64,000 nt of DNA from the NCBI GenBank assembly GCA_964450955.1, contig CAYVFI010000008.1:112525-176524 (forward strand), given 5' to 3'. Shown in pieces: positions 54,749-63,831 of this stretch; within the stretch, counting starts at the first letter, position 1; each line of letters begins with the position of its first letter. The notes beneath the pieces were generated by a model that had not been told where the DNA came from, did no database searches, and worked only from the letters and a program-made list of their open reading frames with translations. The translations under genes were made by a program, and so were the position numbers. Origin of the DNA: CAYNWT01 sp964450955 (lineage in GTDB: Bacteria; Planctomycetota; Planctomycetia; Planctomycetales; Planctomycetaceae).

Positions 54749-55899
54749 TGACTGTTCTCTAAAGCACGTTGCTCTTCGCGGTGTTGTTTGCGAGCCAGCT
54801 TGCGTTGCTTCTTTGTCAGGCCTTTCAGGCTGTCTGCCGGTGGGCCTTCGCGGCGTGTTCGAGTTCGACGGCGTCGCTGTGGTTGAGGCGCTTCGTCTTC
54901 GAATTCGTCGTAGTCGGCGGCGTCGCGGATGACTGGCTTCTGACGTTTGCCAGAACGCTTGGTTCGCTTGCGAGGGACTTCGACTTCTTCAGGTTCTGTG
55001 TGAGCAACCGGGCGACTGAATGATTCTTCTTCGTAGTCAACGCGGGTGTTCGGGTTCTCGCGAACCATTTTTGGTTCAGGCGGGTTGGGGTTCACATGGC
55101 TTACGAATCGCATGTGCAAGACCATGGCAGCAAACAAGCAGACGCCTACTGCAAGTTGAGCGACCAGGGCGACGTGCGCGTAGCCCGTGGCTTGAGTGAT
55201 TTGGTCTGACGCCAGCAACGCTCCAGCGGAGACGGCGGCAAGCCCAAGAAACAACTGACTTGAACGGCAGAGAGACATATCTATCCACAACTTCCATGTT
55301 ATGACGGCGGCGAACATGCCAAAGGGAACCAGCCAGTTCAGGCGAGCCCACCCTTCGTATGAAACACCACTCCATTGATGAATAAGGTCACTGAAGACGA
55401 GATGCAGATCAGTTCCGACCAACATTGCGGCTCCAACAAACAATCCAGCGGCCCAACGCCAAATGCGAAACCGGCCCCGAAAGTCACGCGGACTGCGTGC
55501 TCGGGCGATACGGATCACAAGAGCCATATGTGCTGCTGAAATGAGCGTTGCGATGCTCAGAAACTTAATTGCACGTCCATGTCCCAGGTCAAAGAACCGG
55601 GCCACCACATCACCAAACTGACCTGCCCGCAGTCCGGGATCATGACTCGCAACAACCGCCCCCACAGCCAGAAAAACAACTGCGGTAATTAGCGCAGCAG
55701 ACTTCCAGATATCGGGAGGTGTCAAATCGCGAAGCATCACACACTGGGGATCGAAGCTTTGATCTTCTTCGATCTCGTGGAGTTCCGCTTCACTGGTGCC
55801 AGCGGACTCAAGGATGTTCGTACCCTGATCGGTACGCGTGGCCAGGCGGCGTCGACGTCGGTCGTCGAGCGAGCCTGAGCCGGCAAATCTACCGCTCAT
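54739..55899 (-). CDS. Polytopic membrane protein with basic, disordered C-terminus
   Basis: 386 residues. After a charged N-terminus, seven or eight hydrophobic segments follow (from SAALITAVVFLAVGAVVASH to VALVAQLAVGVCLFAAMVLH), then a long charged tail with Arg/Lys clusters (VPRKRTKRSGKRQKPVIRD; PQPQRRRRTRTRREGPPADS) and the end ENSHRE. The ATG at 55899 fits a start MSGRFAGSG; an upstream in-frame start adds 13 residues. No family recognised; looks lineage-specific. Its terminator is repeat copy B. Confidence 0.7.
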   Translation of the reverse strand: MSGRFAGSGSLDDRRRRRLATRTDQGTNILESAGTSEAELHEIEEDQSFDPQCVMLRDLTPPDIWKSAALITAVVFLAVGAVVASHDPGLRAGQFGDVVARFFDLGHGRAIKFLSIATLISAAHMALVIRIARARSPRDFRGRFRIWRWAAGLFVGAAMLVGTDLHLVFSDLIHQWSGVSYEGWARLNWLVPFGMFAAVITWKLWIDMSLCRSSQLFLGLAAVSAGALLASDQITQATGYAHVALVAQLAVGVCLFAAMVLHMRFVSHVNPNPPEPKMVRENPNTRVDYEEESFSRPVAHTEPEEVEVPRKRTKRSGKRQKPVIRDAADYDEFEDEAPQPQRRRRTRTRREGPPADSLKGLTKKQRKLARKQHREEQRALENSHRE

Positions 55900-56129
55900 A
55901 GCTGAGTCATCCGTGAGTTGGAGCGTAGCAATGGGCATCCTTGCCCAACATCAGTGTTATCGGAACCAATCGCCCTGAAACTTCGATCCAGCTTCAGTTC
56001 CAACGCAGCAAAGCGCGCGAACTGGTTGCGGGTGGTGTGCGCTTCGATACAGCGGATTAAGACGCCGTAGATTTCCCTGATTGACGCGCGGTGGCAGGAA
56101 TTGCCGGAGTTCCCGGGCAGACGGTTCCA

Positions 56130-57218
56130 TCAGGCAGGCGGAACATGCTTAGCGACGTAGCTTAGAGCTGTGTTCCAGTCTTCGTCTGATGCGAACAGGC
56201 GACGATTTAAGGCGACAAACATGCCGGGCCCTCGCTGGAGAACAATCGTGTCCTGGTCTTTCACAGAATAAGATTCGAACGAGGACCACATGGATCGCGT
56301 ATCACTAAGGGCGTTCCACGCGGCCATGCCTTCTGCATCCAGCCAGCCTCGGAGGCTCATTAAGACATTGTCTTTCTCATCAGATGTAGTTCGGAACGAG
56401 CGAAGTGCGTGGACTAGCTGCTGCAATCGACGTTTATAGACGGTCACTGCTGCTACGAATGTTATGCCGGCTGTGATTGGCTTTGAGTCGGTAATTTTCC
56501 AGGCACAGGAACCCACGATGCAGATGAAAGCGATCCAAAAGATGACCGTAAACCATACTGTCCACAGTCGCCGTTTGACCTGATTTGTCAGAAAGTCACG
56601 ACCGAGAATCGGGCCTGCAAACCTGACTACGCCGGCTGGCCCGCAGTTAACCAAATTCTCAGGCACCAGAACCTTGATACGGTCGTCACCCGGCAACACC
56701 CGCCGACTTGTGGTCGATAGATCTTTGGCAAGAGCCTGAGCCCCTTCGAAGTCCTCAAACAGCCGCGCAGGCAGGTATCGGTACTGCGTGATGATTAAAC
56801 CCAGTCCGTAGGGGGCAACTCGTTCGATTTGAATGCAGTCGGCGTCTACGCGGGAGTTTGAGCCATGAGATTCGATGCAGAGTTCGTTGGTCTTCAGGAC
56901 TCCACGAACCGGGCCGATGAGAAATCGGTTCGCTTTGAGAAGTCGAGCTGGCCACCACCACAGAAAGATTCCCAGCAGGACGAATGTCATGCCGAGGGTA
57001 ATCAGGATTCCGCCGGCTGACGGTGAGCTGAACCGCAGTGCGTCAAATCCTGCGTTGACGAGGAAGGCTCCAAACAAACCCACACCGACACCGGTGAACC
57101 GTGTCGAGCGGCACAGTCGCTTGATGTCGCGCTTGTCGATGGTGCCTTCGAATGGATACTCGACGACGCCCGACTGTGAGTCACTTAGTGGTTTGTATGG
57201 GTTAGTTTCAGTCGACAC
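56130..57218 (-). CDS. Membrane protein of unknown function with YcxB-like end
   Basis: 362 residues with four helices: a pair at about 38-88 (FTGVGVGLFGAFLVNAGFDA and GGILITLGMTFVLLGIFLWW) and a pair at about 235-280 (WTVWFTVIFWIAFICIVGS and PITAGITFVAAVTVYKRRL). Between them is a soluble alpha/beta part (VLKTNELCIESHGSNSRVDA ... FEDFEGAQALAKDLSTTSRR) that resembles bacterial PH/YcxB-like domains, and the C-terminus LQRGPGMFVALNRRLFASDE shows the YcxB end pattern. GTG start; 40 bp behind htpG, so co-transcription is likely. Confidence 0.7.
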   Translation of the reverse strand: MSTETNPYKPLSDSQSGVVEYPFEGTIDKRDIKRLCRSTRFTGVGVGLFGAFLVNAGFDALRFSSPSAGGILITLGMTFVLLGIFLWWWPARLLKANRFLIGPVRGVLKTNELCIESHGSNSRVDADCIQIERVAPYGLGLIITQYRYLPARLFEDFEGAQALAKDLSTTSRRVLPGDDRIKVLVPENLVNCGPAGVVRFAGPILGRDFLTNQVKRRLWTVWFTVIFWIAFICIVGSCAWKITDSKPITAGITFVAAVTVYKRRLQQLVHALRSFRTTSDEKDNVLMSLRGWLDAEGMAAWNALSDTRSMWSSFESYSVKDQDTIVLQRGPGMFVALNRRLFASDEDWNTALSYVAKHVPPA

Positions 57219-57258
57219 AGTTGCGGCCTGCGTGCCATGGGTTGGTTAAAGAAACGTA

Positions 57259-59085
57259 TCAAGAACCCTGGGAACCCTTGCTCTGTTCGCCGGCAGAGAT
57301 GCTGTACTCAATCAAGCCTTGCAGGCCGTCGCCAAGTAGCGACATCTCGTTACCTTTCAGTGGATAGTGTCCCAGCAGCAACGACTGAACGTACAACATC
57401 TCAACAGTGCGGCGGATCAGTTCCGGGTCTTTCAAAGTGGCCATGCGTTTGACCAGCGAGTTGTTGAAGTTGAAGCATAGCTGTGCCCAACCGGATTTGA
57501 GCGGGTCTTCGGCAATATTGTCTAAAACTCCAGACCACAGTTCGTCAGCGTTTTCCTGAGCCTGTTCGATTGAACGCATGAAGGTTGCATCGTCGTTGGC
57601 CGTGTACAACGTGGGAAGATTGCGTGGGTCGAACTTTCGAATGTCTGCGTGGGTCTTGAACGGTTCCAGGGCTTCGTCTGCGATACCCAGGAAGCTCAGC
57701 ATACTTTCGCGTTCTGCGAGACTCAGGTCTTCGAGGTTCTGGGTGAGTTGCGAGACGTCGACCTGTTCGACCGGTCGGTCCGGATAAAGGTCAGAAAGTT
57801 TTTGCATCAGGTCTCGATCGTAAACGTAGCCGGCATTCACGATGCACATGTTTTGAGACGCTGCCACGCCAGAGATTTGTCTGAATTGATCGCGAGTGCC
57901 AACGAACCGAACCGTGTCAGTTTGTTCCATGACTTCGGCCAAAGTTAAATGGCCAAGCGATGTTTCGAATGGCAGCCAGTCGATAAACATCCGGAAGAAG
58001 TCATCATCGTCAACAGCTAATGCTTTCATTGGCAGGAAGTGGACGGCGATGATGTTGTCCAGCCGACCGCGATCTGTCTCGGCAAGGTCGATGAGCCACT
58101 GCCGGATCGCCTCACCAATATCGGCTCGGGCTTCCGCGAGGTAGTGATCGTCCTGCAGCGCTTCGCGTGAGGCGGTGGGTTTCAGGTCGGTGACATTCAA
58201 CACGCAGCGGACAAAAAACGCCCAATCTGGCAGCAGCTTGTCGGCCTGTTCTGACAGCAGCATGTTTTTCAGGTACACCCGGTGCGACTGTTTGGCGGCC
58301 GTGTTGGAGGCGTGCAGTTGCACGAAGGCCAGTCCCTTCACGCCCCCGGATTTGCTTTCAATGGGAATGCAATCAAGGAAGTCAGATGAAAATGTTTCGT
58401 GGGCGAACTGGCTTAACAGGTCGACTCTTTCCTTTTCATCTTCGTACCGCTGTTCCCACGGTGGTGTCTCGTTGATGGTTGTGTGTTCTGAACCATGCGT
58501 GACATTGACTGTGATCGGCAGGAAGTTGCCGTAGTGTCGAACCATGTCGGCGACGAATTTCGGTTCGACAAATTCGTGCGAACCTGGTTTCGCTCGCAGG
58601 TAGACCTGCGTGCCCGGTTCGAAGTCCTGATCCAGAACCCGTACGGCATAGGTCCCATCCGCGCGGCCCTTCCATTCGACTGTTTTTGCAGTCGGGGCTT
58701 TGGCGGATCGTGTGATAACGACGATTTCGTCACACACCATGAATCCTGACAGCAGACCGATGCCAAACTGGCCGATGAAGGTATCACGTGTCAGCGGATC
58801 CCGTTTGGACGACTGGCCGATGGTCGCGAGGAACTGGTGAACCTCGTCTTCAGTCAGTCCGACGCCGTTGTCTTTCACCAGCAACGTGGGACCGTTGTCT
58901 GACGTCATGATTTCAAAATTAATCTCACCAGTAAGATCAGGTTCGATAATCGACCGCGCAGCGATGGCGTCTACTGAGTTCTGTAGAAGCTCTCGTACGT
59001 AAACCTGTGGGCCGCTGTAGAGATGCCCCGATAGCAATTCGATGACACCGCGAAGGTTGACCTGAAAATTCTTGTTGGCAGTCAT
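57259..59085 (-). CDS. htpG: Hsp90-family chaperone HtpG
   Basis: 608-residue ATP-dependent chaperone. GHKL ATPase motifs: VYVRELLQNSVDAIAARS (N box), LLVKDNGVGLTEDEVHQFLA (G1), FIGQFGIGLLSGFMVCDEIV (G2) and a later Thr/Ser loop. The middle domain carries RVYLKNMLLSEQADKLLPDW and the C-domain is somewhat shorter than in E. coli HtpG (624 residues) but complete. GGAG lies about 12 bp before the ATG. It is followed by a YcxB-like membrane protein on the same strand. Confidence 0.94.
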   Translation of the reverse strand: MTANKNFQVNLRGVIELLSGHLYSGPQVYVRELLQNSVDAIAARSIIEPDLTGEINFEIMTSDNGPTLLVKDNGVGLTEDEVHQFLATIGQSSKRDPLTRDTFIGQFGIGLLSGFMVCDEIVVITRSAKAPTAKTVEWKGRADGTYAVRVLDQDFEPGTQVYLRAKPGSHEFVEPKFVADMVRHYGNFLPITVNVTHGSEHTTINETPPWEQRYEDEKERVDLLSQFAHETFSSDFLDCIPIESKSGGVKGLAFVQLHASNTAAKQSHRVYLKNMLLSEQADKLLPDWAFFVRCVLNVTDLKPTASREALQDDHYLAEARADIGEAIRQWLIDLAETDRGRLDNIIAVHFLPMKALAVDDDDFFRMFIDWLPFETSLGHLTLAEVMEQTDTVRFVGTRDQFRQISGVAASQNMCIVNAGYVYDRDLMQKLSDLYPDRPVEQVDVSQLTQNLEDLSLAERESMLSFLGIADEALEPFKTHADIRKFDPRNLPTLYTANDDATFMRSIEQAQENADELWSGVLDNIAEDPLKSGWAQLCFNFNNSLVKRMATLKDPELIRRTVEMLYVQSLLLGHYPLKGNEMSLLGDGLQGLIEYSISAGEQSKGSQGS

Positions 59086-59289
59086 GGTGTTTTAGTTCTC
59101 CCGCCTGCATTCGATGGTACCTGCCCACCGCTGGTCACGAAAATTACCCGGAAGTCTGACGCTGAACGGTCCTGATTGGTTCGCATCAATTGACGCGATG
59201 GTGGTTCGGGCTGTTTGACACTACGAACTTGACTATACTCCTTCGCGACAAAGTCGGGCGGTTTCCCGCAGAATCGAACTCGGAGTCTT

Positions 59290-60969
59290 TTGTTGGAAGC
59301 TCAGGTTATTCTTTCATTGGGCGTCCTGTTGGCCGCTGCCCTGGTCGGTGCGATTCTGGCCGAACAGGTTCGCGTGCCGAAGGTGACAGCTTACCTGCTG
59401 GTTGGGCTGGCGTTGGGTGAGCACGGGTTAAAATTGCTGCCTGTTGAACATGCTAACGTGCTGGAGCCATTTAACGACATGGCCATGGCGTTGGTCCTGT
59501 TTAATCTTGGCTGCCAGTTTTCGCTTGATCGATTCCGCGTTCTCCTGCGTAAGCTGGTTCCGATTTCCATTGGCGAACAGGGAGCCTGTTTTGTCCTGGT
59601 AGGCCTGGCAACAGGCCTTGCGACGGGTAGCTCGGTTATTGGCCTGCTGCTGGGAATCATGGCGATGGCGACTGCTCCGGCGACCACTGTGTTGGTTTTA
59701 AAGGAAGCTCAATCAGAAGGTCCGGTGACAGATCTTTGTGGTGGCCTGGTCGCGTTTAACAATCTTACATGCATCGTCATCTTTGAACTGGCCCTGGTTG
59801 GAATTCAGATCGCCACCGGCGATCAGGCAGGTTCAACATGGATGCAGGTTGGCACAATGTTTGGCAACCTTGGGTTTGCAACGCTGATTGGTGCAGTAAG
59901 TGGGTTGCTGGTGGCGTTTTTCTGTGGGTTGATTGCCGGCAAACGTTGGTTGGTTCTGTTAATTGGCACTATGGCGATGGTGTTGGGAGTCTGCGAAGGG
60001 TTAGACGTCCCTTACCTGCTGGCGTTCCTCACGATGGGGCTGACGGTTGTCAACACGTCAACCGAAGCCAAAGCGATTACGAAGGAACTGGACCAGACAA
60101 CAACCTTGTTGTGCGTGATGTTTTTTGTTCTTCATGGATCGCACCTGGACATCAATGCCTTTCTGTCGGCAGGTGTAATTGGCCTGCTGTATATTCTGAC
60201 TCGAATGATTGGGAAGTACGCCGGAACATATTTTGTGGCGAAACGCAGGGGTGAAGACGAAGACGTGCAGTCTTGGCTGGGGCTGACACTAACCGCTCAG
60301 GCAGGCGTGGCCATTGCGCTGTCGTCCAACATCGTTGCTCTGGGGGTGACGCACAGCAGAGAAATTCAGACCATCATTCTGGGGTCGGTTGTGTTCTTTG
60401 AAATTGCAGGTCCGCTGTTGATTCGTCACGGAGTTTTCCAGGCTGGCGAGATGCCGCTGGGGCAAGCCATCCATCACAGCAGCACGACTCCGCTTGAACA
60501 GCTACACAATATGCGGAACCGATTGTTTGTCGCATTTGGGTGGGATCCCGCTGAACACCTGCCGTCCACAGAAGTGACCGTCGCTCAACTGGCTGCCGGC
60601 GACGTGCAGGCCATTCTCAATGCCGCGACGTTTGGCCAGGTAATCGAACACATCGAACACAGCCATGACAACGTGTTTCCGGTTGTTGATGAAAACGGCC
60701 TGCCAACAGGCGTGATTCGTTACTCGGCAATCAGCAATGCCGTTTTCGATCCGGATGCCGTCGATATTGTGCGAGCCGATGACCTGGCAGAGCCGCTGGT
60801 GAATTCGGTAAGTTCTTCCGACGCGGCCAGTCATGTAGTGGAACTGTTTAACCGCGTGTCAGACGACTGCATTATCGTTACGGATCCGGACAACGATGGG
60901 AAATTCTGCGGAGTGGTTCGTCGGTCTGATGTGATGAACATGCTGATTCGCGGGCACGCAACCAGTTGA
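59290..60969 (+). CDS. Monovalent cation/H+ antiporter of CPA2 type with tandem CBS domains
   Basis: Inner-membrane antiporter of 559 residues. The first 380 residues hold about 11-12 hydrophobic segments (from LEAQVILSLGVLLAAALVGA to IILGSVVFFEIAGPLLIRHG) with the family motif ATAPATTVLVLKEAQSEGPV and the LAGPEHGLKLL-like start (LVGLALGEHGLKLLPVEHAN). The last 180 residues are two CBS domains (VEQLAAGDVQAILNAATFGQ-like, then DNDGKFCGVVRRSDVMNML) that probably sense adenine nucleotides. TTG start with GGAG 5 bp upstream; a second TTG lies 3 bp inside. Exchanged ion unknown. Confidence 0.85.
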   Translation: MLEAQVILSLGVLLAAALVGAILAEQVRVPKVTAYLLVGLALGEHGLKLLPVEHANVLEPFNDMAMALVLFNLGCQFSLDRFRVLLRKLVPISIGEQGACFVLVGLATGLATGSSVIGLLLGIMAMATAPATTVLVLKEAQSEGPVTDLCGGLVAFNNLTCIVIFELALVGIQIATGDQAGSTWMQVGTMFGNLGFATLIGAVSGLLVAFFCGLIAGKRWLVLLIGTMAMVLGVCEGLDVPYLLAFLTMGLTVVNTSTEAKAITKELDQTTTLLCVMFFVLHGSHLDINAFLSAGVIGLLYILTRMIGKYAGTYFVAKRRGEDEDVQSWLGLTLTAQAGVAIALSSNIVALGVTHSREIQTIILGSVVFFEIAGPLLIRHGVFQAGEMPLGQAIHHSSTTPLEQLHNMRNRLFVAFGWDPAEHLPSTEVTVAQLAAGDVQAILNAATFGQVIEHIEHSHDNVFPVVDENGLPTGVIRYSAISNAVFDPDAVDIVRADDLAEPLVNSVSSSDAASHVVELFNRVSDDCIIVTDPDNDGKFCGVVRRSDVMNMLIRGHATS

Positions 60970-61103
60970 CAGCAAACTGACCACGAGCGGGTTGCTACTG
61001 CCGCTGGCTCCGGCGGTTTGTTACCGTGTGTTTCGATTATGGTCGCGAGACGTTTTTTACTCGCAGGCCAACACTGGTTCTCATCGAAACAAGATTGCCT
61101 GTC

Positions 61104-61799
61104 GTGTCCAAGCCTTTGTTTGAAGTCCTTGCCTACGAACCAACCGACCTTGGCATGCTATGCCTGCGTCGGAGAGATGTTCTGCACGAACCTGGAACGA
61201 TCGTATACGAGGTGACGCTCAATCATGAATTTCTGATGAGCAGCTATGTCAACGCGTCTGAAAAAGCCGTGTCGGAAGTTGCCCTCGATATGCACGATGG
61301 CAAAGAATTGAAAGTACTTGTTGGCGGACTAGGGCTGGGATACACGGCTCACGCGGCGCTGCAGTCTGACCGAGTCATCCGGTGTGACGTTATTGAATTC
61401 CTGCCGCAGGTCATCGATTGGCTGAAGAATGGAATGGTTCCTCTGTCTGAGGAAATGAATGCGGATAGCCGAGTGAACCTGATTCAGGACGACGTTTACG
61501 CTCGGCTGACCGGTCCGGTTCAGGAACAGTACGACCTTATTATCATCGACGTAGATCATTCACCCGACGAACATCTGGGTACCGCGAACTCCGGGTTCTA
61601 TACGGCTCGCGGACTTGAGAAGGCGAAGTTGCATCTGGCCAACGGGGGCGTCATGGGTGTCTGGTCTTATGCTGAAAGTTCACCCTTCCTGGATGCGCTG
61701 AAGGAAACGTTTAACGAAGTGAAAATCGAACCGGTCACCGTGTTCAATCAACTGATTGAGTGTGTGCAGACCGACTGGTTGTACTTCGCTCGTGACTGA
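61104..61799 (+). CDS. Spermidine synthase-like methyltransferase-fold protein
   Basis: 231-residue cytoplasmic protein. The SAM/decarboxylated-SAM site is visible: LKVLVGGLGLGYTAHAAL (motif I), IRCDVIEFLPQVIDWLKN (acidic residue after beta2), VNLIQDDVYARL and YDLIIIDVDHSPDEHLGT. This is the spermidine-synthase (SpeE) pattern, but the aminopropyl donor/acceptor pocket residues cannot be read reliably, and many such proteins in planctomycetes have other roles. The GTG at 61104 fits SKPLFEVLAYEP better than a GTG 78 bp upstream. Its end overlaps the next methyltransferase by 8 bp. Confidence 0.75.
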   Translation: MSKPLFEVLAYEPTDLGMLCLRRRDVLHEPGTIVYEVTLNHEFLMSSYVNASEKAVSEVALDMHDGKELKVLVGGLGLGYTAHAALQSDRVIRCDVIEFLPQVIDWLKNGMVPLSEEMNADSRVNLIQDDVYARLTGPVQEQYDLIIIDVDHSPDEHLGTANSGFYTARGLEKAKLHLANGGVMGVWSYAESSPFLDALKETFNEVKIEPVTVFNQLIECVQTDWLYFARD

Positions 61800-62448
61800 G
61801 AAAACGGTTCGACACTGTCCGCTGTGTGAATTCAGTGATTGCATTCCATTCCACGCAGACAATCGTCGCGCGTACTTTCGGTGCGCCGATTGTCGATTCG
61901 TTTTCGTACCGCGTGAGTATCACCTTTCGCCGGCAGCAGAGAAGGCAGAGTATGATTTGCACGAGAACTCGCCGGCCGATCAGGCCTACCGTCGTTTTCT
62001 TGGGCGGCTGTTCGAACCGCTCAACAGTCGACTGGAACTGAACAGCCGGGGCCTGGATTTCGGTTCCGGCCCGGGGCCGACGCTATCGGTGATGTTCAAA
62101 GAAGCCGGACATTCGGTGGCTATTTACGATCCGCACTATTCACCAGATAAGCGGCCTCTTGGTGTTCAATATGACTTCGTGACCTGCACGGAAGTTGTCG
62201 AACATTTCCGGAACCCGTGCGAAGACTTAAACCGATTATGGTCGTGCGTCAGGCCCGGTGGCGTGTTGGGTGTCATGACCAAGCTGGTCATCGATGCTGA
62301 TGCATTTTCAACCTGGCACTACAAGAACGATCAGACTCACGTTGGATTCTTTTCCCGCGAGACGTTTCAATGGCTGGCAAAAAAGTGGTTTGCACAACTG
62401 GAAGTCATTGGACGCGATGTCATGATCTTCAGCAAACCGCACGAGTAG
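61792..62448 (+). CDS. Zinc-finger SAM-dependent methyltransferase
   Basis: 218 residues. N-terminal zinc finger with Cys at CPLCEFSDC and CADCRF, then a class I methyltransferase domain: RGLDFGSGPGPTLSVMFKEA (motif I), VAIYDPHYSPDKRP (beta2), YDFVTCTEVVEHFRNP (motif II region) and SCVRPGGVLGVMTKL. The zinc-finger plus methyltransferase layout is that of families acting on sugars or tRNA-like substrates (for example Methyltransf_11 with an N-terminal Cys4). The GTG at 61792 overlaps the previous stop by 8 bp; translation is probably coupled. Confidence 0.82.
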   Translation: MTEKTVRHCPLCEFSDCIPFHADNRRAYFRCADCRFVFVPREYHLSPAAEKAEYDLHENSPADQAYRRFLGRLFEPLNSRLELNSRGLDFGSGPGPTLSVMFKEAGHSVAIYDPHYSPDKRPLGVQYDFVTCTEVVEHFRNPCEDLNRLWSCVRPGGVLGVMTKLVIDADAFSTWHYKNDQTHVGFFSRETFQWLAKKWFAQLEVIGRDVMIFSKPHE

Positions 62449-62465
62449 CCAAACCGGAGTGAGCA

Positions 62466-62816
62466 GTGGCTGATTCTGACTTCAACAATCCATACGCCGA
62501 CATCGAACCATCGCGGTCCAGTGTTTCACTCCCGCGAAGTGAGGGCGATTCGACCGGCGGTGTTATTCCCTACAAGAACCCGGCGGCGCTCATTGCGTAC
62601 TACCTCGGACTATTCTCGTTGTTCCCGGTACTCGGCTTCTTCCTTGCGGTTCCCGCATTCATTCTGGGGATCAAAGGACTGCAAGCTCGGAAACAGAACC
62701 CTGCAATCAAGGGCAGCGTGCACGCGTGGATCGGAATTGTGATGGGCGGCCTGCTGACCGTCGTCTGGGGGCTGCTGGGTATTGGAATTATCTTCGCCTT
62801 GATGGCGCGGCCGTGA
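62466..62816 (+). CDS. DUF4190-type small membrane protein
   Basis: 116-residue protein: polar N-terminus rich in Asn/Pro/Ser, then two helices (AALIAYYLGLFSLFPVLGFF with FLAVPAFILGIKGLQ; GSVHAWIGIVMGGLLTVVWG). The pattern G-x-x-G-x-x-x-A-x-x-G-I-K-G-L-Q-A-R-K is typical of DUF4190 proteins, often adjacent to signalling genes. GTG start with GGAG about 8 bp before. It is 17 bp behind the methyltransferase gene, so same transcript. Confidence 0.72.
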   Translation: MADSDFNNPYADIEPSRSSVSLPRSEGDSTGGVIPYKNPAALIAYYLGLFSLFPVLGFFLAVPAFILGIKGLQARKQNPAIKGSVHAWIGIVMGGLLTVVWGLLGIGIIFALMARP

Positions 62817-62910
62817 TTGGAGCCTGCAGCGACTGTTACCTAAAAATCCGGTCGAGCCGCACCGGCAATGAGCAGCTACCCCTTTTCGCTCTTCCGTTCC
62901 ACTTTCCTGC

Positions 62911-62933
62911 GAGCCGAAAACGGGGACCGGCTC
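62911..62933. repeat. REP-like palindromic element 1
   Basis: GAGCCG (62911-62916) pairs with CGGCTC (62928-62933); the core GAAAACGGGGACC between them looks like the conserved head of a repetitive extragenic palindrome. A single copy is visible in the window, so the class is inferred. Confidence 0.5.
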
Positions 62934-63007
62934 CGACACGAAGCAGCGTGGCTAACTGACCGACATCCAAGCCGGGAAAAACATCGTTCGCTCATCAAGT
63001 CCCCATC

Positions 63008-63081
63008 GGTGCCTGTCCCCTTTGTTCGGCGTGGAACAACCAGAACGCATCCGAGTTATCACCGCAAAAGGGACAGGCACC
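63008..63081. repeat. REP-like inverted repeat 2
   Basis: GGTGCCTGTCCC (63008-63019) and GGGACAGGCACC (63070-63081) are perfect 12-bp inverted arms, extended imperfectly inward by CTTTG and CAAAAG. Arms of this sequence are seen as dispersed palindromes in many bacterial genomes. It may act as a terminator or as target of a REP-associated transposase. Confidence 0.8.
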
Positions 63082-63200
63082 CCGGTGTTCGACCAGTCGT
63101 AGGTGAGTGAGCAATCCAGGTTGTTGCTGTGCTGGTCCGGGCATTTGGTCGCTAAACTCGATGGCACAATGGCTTCTTCACGAGAATTTACCTTGGTTAT

Positions 63201-63557
63201 CTACACTATTTGAAGCTGGCAATCCCTGAGGGTAATCCTACACGCATAAAGAACCGGGAAGTGGAGTGAGTGCTTCTGTCCACGCCGCACCATTTCCCAG
63301 TTCTTCACTGTTTTGAAGTGCGGGTTCTCCTCTGCGAACTCGTCGAGAGTGTGGATTGGGCACAGCGCGGCAAACTGCACTTTGCCGTTTTCGAGATCGC
63401 AGCTCTGCGTGACAACGATCAGATTCTGCACAACTAAATCGATCTCCTGCTCAACGTCGGGTGTTGGGTCGACGAAAACAGGTAGATGGCAATCGCGAAG
63501 CAGGTCACCTTGGGCCAGTTGCGGGCCACTCGTCGTTTGCCACCAAGTATCAGTCAT
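63201..63557 (-). CDS. Unknown protein, probably truncated at C-terminus
   Basis: 118-residue soluble protein: an N-terminal WWQTTSGPQLAQGDLLRDCH box, VVTQSCDLENGKVQF in the middle and VKNWEMVRRGQKHSLHF near the end. The last 20 residues (PVLYACRITLRDCQLQIV) do not look like a natural continuation, and other frames also close soon, so the gene may be cut short. The ATG at 63557 overlaps the previous gene by 8 bp. I do not recognise a family; the conserved SCDLENGKV box deserves a search. Confidence 0.55.
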   Translation of the reverse strand: MTDTWWQTTSGPQLAQGDLLRDCHLPVFVDPTPDVEQEIDLVVQNLIVVTQSCDLENGKVQFAALCPIHTLDEFAEENPHFKTVKNWEMVRRGQKHSLHFPVLYACRITLRDCQLQIV

Positions 63558-63831
63558 CTTCAACCTGGTCTGACATGTCGAGCTGACGTGGTTTCATACG
63601 GGTCGGCTTCGAGAATCGCACTTTCATCGTACCCGCTTTGGCAAAAGGAACGTGGCGAATCTCGTCATGCACGTCTTGTACGATGCTTTGACTCGGAAGA
63701 TCGTTCCACTGTTCAACAGCGCGTGCAAACTGATGGACCAACGCTTGTCCTGCTTCACCTTCGAGATCGCACGTGAACCGGACTTCTGCGACACGGTGTT
63801 CGATGCTTGGTGGTAGATCTGCGATAGCCAT
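63550..63831 (-). CDS. Unknown small protein
   Basis: 93-residue soluble protein (ATG 63831): LPPSIEHRVAEVRFTCDLEG, ALVHQFARAVEQWNDLPSQS, and a basic, Met-containing end (MKVRFSKPTRMKPRQLDM). No family recognised. It overlaps the upstream partial gene by one base (TAATG) and the downstream gene by 8 bp, so the three are one operon. Confidence 0.6.
   Translation of the reverse strand: MAIADLPPSIEHRVAEVRFTCDLEGEAGQALVHQFARAVEQWNDLPSQSIVQDVHDEIRHVPFAKAGTMKVRFSKPTRMKPRQLDMSDQVEDD

Larger units (their letters stand above)
62817..63200. other. Gene-free stretch with REP-like repeats (384 bp)
   Basis: No gene is supported; the open frames here are produced by the inverted repeats. It holds the two repeat elements listed separately and lies between convergent transcripts. 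Confidence 0.5.

Noticed and set aside
62868..63110. 80-codon + strand frame
   Set aside because: It is made by the REP-like inverted repeats.
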